A stretch of 64,000 bases of DNA, from assembly GCF_002885955.2 (NCBI RefSeq), contig NZ_POQS01000006.1, forward strand, positions 176,889 to 240,888. Reading direction: 5' to 3'. This document shows positions 59,651 through 64,000 of the stretch, piece after piece. The position numbers and the translations under genes were made by a program. Position 1 is the first letter of the stretch. The number at the start of each line of letters is the position of its first letter. A model generated the notes under the pieces. The model ran no database searches and had not been told where the DNA came from. It was given only the letters and a program-made list of their open reading frames with translations. The DNA comes from Achromobacter pulmonis (GTDB lineage: Bacteria > Pseudomonadota > Gammaproteobacteria > Burkholderiales > Burkholderiaceae_B).

Positions 59651-60841
59651 TCAGTCCTGCTCGCCGGTCTTGAAGCCGGCCGCGCGCAGCGCGGCCACGG
59701 CGGCCTGGCTGTCGGCCACGTCGGGCAGGCGCACGGCGATGTCGGTCTGGGCCAGTTCGCGGGCCAGCGCCTGGGCGGCGACGGTGTCGGGCGAACGGGA
59801 GTCGAAGTACTTGGCCAGCGTGGTGCCGACGTTGTCGAGTTCGCTCTTCCAGACCGAGGGCTGGCGCATCAGCATGGCGAGCTGGGCGGTCAGCAGGCGC
59901 TGGCGCAGCGAGCCGCGTACGAGGTCGGCCTGTTCGGGCGACAGCAGCAGGGCCGCGGGCTCGTCGACGCGCTGGATCGTGATCAGGCCGCCGAGTTCAT
60001 GCGCCAGCGCGGAACCGGCGCGGCCGGGCCAAGAGGCCATCTCGGCGCGCCAGCGCTGCCACCAGGGCGCGTCGGCCGGCAGGCCGGCCTGCGGGTCTAC
60101 CGAGGGCGCCGCCACGGCCGGGCGGGCCTCGCCGGCGGGCGCGACGCCCGGGGCGGCGGCGTCGGGCACCAGCAGCGGCGCCTTGCCGATCAGCGCCACC
60201 AGGCGCTCGATGCGGGCCGACTGGGCGGGAATATCCACGGTGGACACGGCGCGCAGCCGGTCCAGGTCGCCGTTGATGGATTGCTGCAGCGTGGAGAAGC
60301 GCGGACGGTCGGCGCGCGCCAGGCGCGACTGCGCGGTCTCGAGCGCGACGATGGCGTTGGAGACGTTGCCGGCCAGGCGCAGCTGCTGGTTGGCGATAGT
60401 CAGCAGGCGCTCGATGTCGTTGGCCAGCAGTTCGTCGCTGGCGCTGTCGTTGAAGTTCTGCCAGGCCAGCTGCAGCGCGTTGTACTGGCTTTGCGTTTCG
60501 CGCACGGTGGCTTCGAGCTCGGCCACGCGGCCGGCCTGGGCCTGCGCCAGGGCCAGGGCCTCGCGGGTGTCCTTGCGGGCCTGGGCAGCGTCGGCGGCCA
60601 GGGTGTCGAGCCGCGATGCGACCTCGCGCCCGGCGGAGACGAACTGCGTGCGCTGCTTCCACAGGGCATAGCCCAGGCCGGCAGCCAGCAGGATGACGAT
60701 GACCAGGGCAGTGACCAGGGAGCCACTGCCGCGTTTGGCCGGACGGGCCTTGACGGGATCGGCCGGGGCCGATGCGGGCGCGCTTGCGCCCGGGGCGGCC
60801 GTCGGAACGACCGGATCGGTAGCGGGAGTCTTGTCTGTCAT
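59651..60841 (-). CDS. hemX: HemX-type protein (uroporphyrinogen-III C-methyltransferase-like)
   Basis: A 396-residue membrane-anchored protein with a Pro/Ala-rich N-terminus, one transmembrane helix (SLVTALVIVILLAAGLGYALW), a coiled coil (about residues 75-130, rich in A, E, Q and R) and the HemX domain. This has NDIERLLTIANQQLRLAGN and LAKYFDSRSPDT. Despite the family name it lacks methyltransferase motifs. It lies in the hem operon, and a scaffold role for heme enzymes is inferred. The start is the ATG at 60841. Confidence 0.92.
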   Translation of the reverse strand: MTDKTPATDPVVPTAAPGASAPASAPADPVKARPAKRGSGSLVTALVIVILLAAGLGYALWKQRTQFVSAGREVASRLDTLAADAAQARKDTREALALAQAQAGRVAELEATVRETQSQYNALQLAWQNFNDSASDELLANDIERLLTIANQQLRLAGNVSNAIVALETAQSRLARADRPRFSTLQQSINGDLDRLRAVSTVDIPAQSARIERLVALIGKAPLLVPDAAAPGVAPAGEARPAVAAPSVDPQAGLPADAPWWQRWRAEMASWPGRAGSALAHELGGLITIQRVDEPAALLLSPEQADLVRGSLRQRLLTAQLAMLMRQPSVWKSELDNVGTTLAKYFDSRSPDTVAAQALARELAQTDIAVRLPDVADSQAAVAALRAAGFKTGEQD

Positions 60842-60878
60842 GACGCGATTGTATTCGGTGTCGGTCCGAAGCAACGAA

Positions 60879-61685
60879 TCAAGCAGCAACAAAGGCCTGG
60901 AATATCGACTCGTCGTTGGGCAAGCAGATTTTTACCATTGACCGGTCCGCGGCGTCTTGCGCGGCCGGCGGCACGCGCCGCGCCAGCGAGGGATGCGTCA
61001 GCACGAAACCGCAACGCGCCCACCAGGGCGCCAGGCCGGCCTCGTCCAGGCGCGCGCGCACCGCGTCGGCGCCCTCCCCGCTGGTGATCAGCCAGGTGGC
61101 CCGCAGGCCCTGCGCGGCCCATTGCCGCAGCTGGGAGAGCCGATCGGCGTCCCAGCGGGCCGGGCGGCGCAGGTAGGCCGCAAAGCGCGTCACGGCCGCG
61201 CCGTGCGCCTGCAGCCTGTCGGCCAGCCAGTCCCTGCCCTGCGTGCCACGCACGAGCAGCACGCGGCGAGGCAGCGCGGGCAGCCCCTGCAGGACCTCCC
61301 AGAGGGCCTCGGAATCATGGCTGGGCGCGTTTTCGGATGGATGCAAAACTGTTGTATTCGCGCCAAAAGCGGGCGACCCGCGCAGCGCCCGGGCGCTGGC
61401 CGGACCGACCGTGGCGGCGATCACGCCGGCCGGCCAGGCCGACGCGCCGTCGGCTTCGAACCACTGCTCCAGGTACAGCCGGGCGGCGTTGCCGCTGCCG
61501 AACACGACCATGTCGTAATCCGACGGGCGCGGCAGCGCGCCGGGCTCGGCCGGCAGCGCCTCGATTTCCAGCGCGGGCAGGATGCAGGGCGTCCAGCCCG
61601 CGGCGCGCAGGCGCTCGGCGAGCGTCTCGTTGCGGCCCGCGGGCCGCGTCAGCACGGCGATGCGCGGGGCGCTCGTCATGGCCAT
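60879..61685 (-). CDS. hemD: Uroporphyrinogen-III synthase
   Basis: A 268-residue enzyme that closes hydroxymethylbilane to uroporphyrinogen III. The family is poorly conserved, but AVLTRPAGRNETLAERLRAAGW at the N-terminus, MVVFGSGNAARLYLEQW, VGPASARALR and VLLVRGTQGRDWLADRLQAHGA fit. Position and overlap also support it: its ATG at 61685 shares one base with the hemC stop. An internal ATG at 61679 is an alternative start. Confidence 0.93.
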   Translation of the reverse strand: MAMTSAPRIAVLTRPAGRNETLAERLRAAGWTPCILPALEIEALPAEPGALPRPSDYDMVVFGSGNAARLYLEQWFEADGASAWPAGVIAATVGPASARALRGSPAFGANTTVLHPSENAPSHDSEALWEVLQGLPALPRRVLLVRGTQGRDWLADRLQAHGAAVTRFAAYLRRPARWDADRLSQLRQWAAQGLRATWLITSGEGADAVRARLDEAGLAPWWARCGFVLTHPSLARRVPPAAQDAADRSMVKICLPNDESIFQAFVAA

Positions 61686-62632
61686 CAGTCCGGCCGGGCG
61701 TCGTCTTGCAGCAGTTCGCGCAGAATGTCCTGCGCGCCCGCGTCGAGCAATTCCTGCGCCGCCGCCTCGCCGATGGACTGCGCATCGGCCACCGGGCCGC
61801 TGCGCACGGCGCGAACCATGCGCGTGCCGTCGGGCGAGGCCACCAGCGCGCGCAGCGACAGGGTGCCCGCCTCGATCTCGGCGTAGGCCGCCAGCGGCAC
61901 CTGACAGGAGCCGCCCAGCTTGCGCGACACGGCGCGCTCGGCCACCACGCAGGCGGTGGTGTCGGCGCTGGCCAGCGGCGCCAGCCAGGCGCGCATGTCG
62001 TCGCGGTCGTCGCGGATTTCGATGCCCAGCGCGCCCTGCCCGGCCGCCGGCAGGCTGTCGGCCGGTTCGAGCAGGCCGCGGATGCGCGAGGCCAGGCCCA
62101 GGCGCTCCAGCCCGGCGGCGGCCAGCACGATGGCGTCGTACTCGCCGCGGTCGAGCTTGCCCAGGCGCGTGTCGAGGTTGCCGCGCAGCGGCTTGACCGT
62201 CAGCGCCGGATGGCGCGCGCGGATCTGCGATTCGCGCCGCAGGCTGGAGGTGCCCACCACCGCGCCCGCCGGCAGGTCGGCCAGCGAGGCGTAGCGGTTG
62301 GAGACGAAGGCGTCGCGCGGATCGGCGCGATCGAGGACGGCGCAGAGCTCGAACGGGGCCTGCAAATCCACCGGCACGTCCTTCAGGGAGTGGACGGCGA
62401 GATCGGCGCGCCCGTCGAGCAGCGCGTTTTCGAGCTCCTTGACGAACAGACCCTTGCCGCCCACCTTGGACAGGGTGCGGTCGAGGATCTGGTCGCCTCG
62501 GGTCGTCAGGGTGAGAAGTTCAACCGCGCACGCCGGGTACAGCGTGCGCAGCCGGTCGCGCACATGCTCGGCCTGCCACAGGGCAAGCCGGCTGGCGCGG
62601 GTCGCGATGACCAGGCGTTGCGGTAGAGACAC
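61685..62632 (-). CDS. hemC: Hydroxymethylbilane synthase (porphobilinogen deaminase)
   Basis: A 315-residue enzyme that links four porphobilinogen units. It begins MSLPQRLVIATRASRLALWQ and contains GKGLFVKELENALLDGRADLAVHSLKDVP, TSSLRRESQI, LRGNLDTRLGKLDRGEYDAIVLA and the cofactor-attaching cysteine in KLGGSCQVPLAAYA. The length is normal. It starts ten bases after the stop of a 40-residue gene and leads the hemC-hemD-hemX-hemY operon. Confidence 0.97.
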   Translation of the reverse strand: MSLPQRLVIATRASRLALWQAEHVRDRLRTLYPACAVELLTLTTRGDQILDRTLSKVGGKGLFVKELENALLDGRADLAVHSLKDVPVDLQAPFELCAVLDRADPRDAFVSNRYASLADLPAGAVVGTSSLRRESQIRARHPALTVKPLRGNLDTRLGKLDRGEYDAIVLAAAGLERLGLASRIRGLLEPADSLPAAGQGALGIEIRDDRDDMRAWLAPLASADTTACVVAERAVSRKLGGSCQVPLAAYAEIEAGTLSLRALVASPDGTRMVRAVRSGPVADAQSIGEAAAQELLDAGAQDILRELLQDDARPD

Positions 62633-62641
62633 GAGGCGTCA

Positions 62642-62764
62642 TCAAACGAAGTTGGAGACGACGACCGTCGCAATGACACCGAGTATGGCCAGCACGAACA
62701 GGCCTTGAAGCAGGCTCAGGCCCGATTCGGATTGCTGGGGATCGGTGGATCTACGCAGACTCAT
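62642..62764 (-). CDS. Hypothetical 40-residue membrane peptide
   Basis: A short frame starting at ATG 62764, which overlaps the end of the terC gene by 14 bases and stops ten bases before hemC. A polar N-terminus (RRSTDPQQSESG) is followed by one hydrophobic helix (LSLLQGLFVLAILGVIATVV). AAGGAATC lies just upstream. The tight spacing on both sides suggests a real translated peptide linking terC and hem transcription. No family is recognised. Confidence 0.55.
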   Translation of the reverse strand: MSLRRSTDPQQSESGLSLLQGLFVLAILGVIATVVVSNFV

Positions 62765-63470
62765 GTGCTGATTCCTTGGAGGCGTTTTTGCGGCTTGCCA
62801 GCCACCGTCCAATGACAACAACGAGCAAGGCGCCAATGATTTCTGCGCCGATTTTAACCGCAGCCGGCTGAACGCCGAATTGACGCTCGACAACAACGTC
62901 GGTGACCAGCATGCCGCCCGCGATCCAGCCCAGCAGCGCGGCGCCGAAGGTGACGACCAGCGGATAGCGGTCGATCAGCTTGAGCACCAGGGTGCTGCCC
63001 CAGATGATGATGGGCACGCTGACGATCAGGCCGAAGGCGACCAGGCCGATCTGGTGGTCGGCGTGGGCGTTCTGGGCCGCGCCGGCGATGGCGATCACGT
63101 TGTCCAGGCTCATCACGAAGTCAGCGATGATGATGGTCTTGATGGCGGCGGCAATGGAGGTGCCGCCCTTCACGTTGCCGTGCGCATCCTCTTCGGGGAT
63201 CAGGAGCTTGATGCCGATCCACAGCAGCAGGATGCCGCCGACGACCTTCAGGAACGGAATCGACAGGAGCGTGAGGGCAAAGGCGATCAGCACGACGCGC
63301 AACAGGATGGCGCCGGCGGTGCCCCACAGAATGCCTTGCATGCGCTGCTTGGGCGCGAGGTTGCGGCAGGCAAGCGCGATCACGACCGCATTGTCGCCGC
63401 CGAGCAGGATATCGATGAGGATGATCTGGAATACCGCTGCCCAACTCAGCGTCTGGAAAAACTCAAGCAC
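62751..63470 (-). CDS. TerC family integral membrane protein
   Basis: A 239-residue protein with about seven helices and the two acidic membrane motifs of the TerC family, ILLGGDNAVVIALACRN near residue 20 and FVMSLDNVIAIAGAAQN near residue 120. Related proteins export manganese or other metal ions, sometimes while exported enzymes are being loaded with metal. The substrate here is unknown. It is preceded by a second TerC gene on the same strand and overlaps the 40-residue peptide gene. Confidence 0.92.
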   Translation of the reverse strand: MLEFFQTLSWAAVFQIILIDILLGGDNAVVIALACRNLAPKQRMQGILWGTAGAILLRVVLIAFALTLLSIPFLKVVGGILLLWIGIKLLIPEEDAHGNVKGGTSIAAAIKTIIIADFVMSLDNVIAIAGAAQNAHADHQIGLVAFGLIVSVPIIIWGSTLVLKLIDRYPLVVTFGAALLGWIAGGMLVTDVVVERQFGVQPAAVKIGAEIIGALLVVVIGRWLASRKNASKESAHESA

Positions 63471-63581
63471 TATGAACCCCCGGAGAGCATTATGAAAAGA
63501 ATGGCCGGTCCCGAGCCGGCCAGCCCGCCGCGCCAGGCGCGGCGGGGTTATTCAGTACAACAAACTATTATAATTCAGCTT
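63471..63581 (-). promoter_or_regulatory. Structured leader between the two terC genes
   Basis: On the minus strand, TATAAT (63572-63567) lies just after the stop of the upstream terC gene. Two strong hairpins follow, CCCGCCGCGC/GCGCGGCGGG (63524-63546) and GGCCGGT/ACCGGCC (about 63503-63521), before the start at 63470. Either a terminator plus a new promoter or a structured leader is possible. The conserved yybP-ykoY manganese riboswitch core was not recognised. Confidence 0.4.
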
Positions 63582-64000
63582 TCAGTCAGCTTTCTGGCGC
63601 ATCAGCAAAACTTTGCCGATCGCCAATACCAGCAGCGCGCCCAGCGCGCCGGTCATCAGCGCGAAGTTGTGCTGCGTCATGCCCAGCGCCGCGTCGATGC
63701 GCGCCACCGGTTCCTGCAGCGCCGGGTCGCCCACCAGCAGTTCGCCGGCGATGAAGCCCAACAGCGCCGCGCCCACCCAGACGATAACCGGGAAGCGCTC
63801 GATGACCTTGAGCAGCAGCGTGCTGCCGAAAATGACCAGCGGAATACTAATGGCCAGGCCCACGACCAGCAAGGTCGTATCGCCCATCGCGGCGGCGGCC
63901 ACGGCCACCACGTTGTCCAGGCTCATGACCAGGTCGGCGATCATGATGGTGCGGATGGCGGTCAGCAGATTGCCGTGATTCTTGCCCGCGCCGTCTTCCT
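63582..64000 (-). CDS. TerC family integral membrane protein, C-terminal part
   Basis: The frame enters from the window edge and ends at 63582. The visible 138 or so residues include the second metal-site motif MIADLVMSLDNVVAVAAAAMG, then LAISIPLVIFGSTLLLKVIERFP and WVGAALLGFIAGELLVGD, aligned with the downstream terC gene but clearly diverged. This is a tandem paralogue. The N-terminal half, including the first GGDN-type motif, lies outside the window. Confidence 0.9.
   Translation of the reverse strand, partial: EDGAGKNHGNLLTAIRTIMIADLVMSLDNVVAVAAAAMGDTTLLVVGLAISIPLVIFGSTLLLKVIERFPVIVWVGAALLGFIAGELLVGDPALQEPVARIDAALGMTQHNFALMTGALGALLVLAIGKVLLMRQKAD

Noticed and set aside
63471..63581. A yybP-ykoY manganese riboswitch upstream of terC
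   Set aside because: TerC genes often carry this riboswitch, so I looked for its conserved core and did not see it. Only GC-rich hairpins are present.

Overview
The window looks like a chromosomal core segment of a high-GC betaproteobacterium of the family Alcaligenaceae, most likely Bordetella or a close relative. The reasons are an H-NS-type protein resembling Bordetella BpH3, a Bug-type solute-binding protein, a split PntAA/PntAB transhydrogenase, and very strong GC third-position bias. I see no prophage, insertion sequence, CRISPR array or rRNA operon. The species cannot be fixed from the sequence alone.

Layout. 1-150: N-terminal piece of a DTW-domain gene. 231-476: tRNA-Leu(CAG) with promoter and terminator. 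0.5-7.4 kb: an acetyltransferase, an EamA exporter, an AEC carrier, an ArsB-like arsenite pump, a YeeE/YedE sulfur transporter and an FMN-type glutamate synthase family protein. 7.4-9.1 kb: a phospholipase D lipoprotein and a DUF883 protein. 9.4-11.8 kb: ergothioneine genes egtD and egtB. 11.85-12.5 kb: tRNA-Met followed by two adjacent antitoxin genes with no toxin. 12.5-21.9 kb: two membrane-sensor diguanylate cyclases, a cluster of small membrane or hydrophilic proteins, yddG, an AI-2E family permease, a DUF3053 lipoprotein and a second acetyltransferase. 22-28.8 kb: small unknown proteins, cytochrome b561 and cytochrome c', purB, a glutathione transferase, a TauE/SafE permease and mnmA. 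28.8-31.8 kb: a LysR regulator divergent from a Bug receptor, then an N-formylglutamate amidohydrolase. 32-34.9 kb: pntAA-pntAB-pntB. 34.9-40.3 kb: glcDEF-type glycolate oxidase and a second FAD-linked hydroxyacid dehydrogenase. 40.4-41.8 kb: DAHP synthase aroG preceded by a Phe/Tyr attenuator. 41.9-49.2 kb: tldD, the H-NS-like gene, a DUF4136 lipoprotein, pepN, fbp and a small lipoprotein. 49.4-53.5 kb: alaC-hom-thrC. 53.7-57.4 kb: a Mth938-like protein, bcp, a PIN-PhoH protein, an entericidin-type peptide and a fumarylacetoacetase family hydrolase. 57.4-64 kb: ppa, hemC-hemD-hemX-hemY and two tandem TerC proteins.

The most notable signal is upstream of aroG. A 27-residue leader peptide with the run FYFYFYGF is followed by mutually exclusive hairpins ending in a U-tract. 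This is the textbook layout of ribosome-mediated transcription attenuation, here placed on the first step of the shikimate pathway. Other points of interest are a family of multi-hairpin repeats that directly follow stop codons at three loci, a decayed-looking pair of orphan antitoxins, an AT-rich control region in front of the H-NS-like gene, and several peptides of 24-43 residues that fall below normal gene-calling limits.
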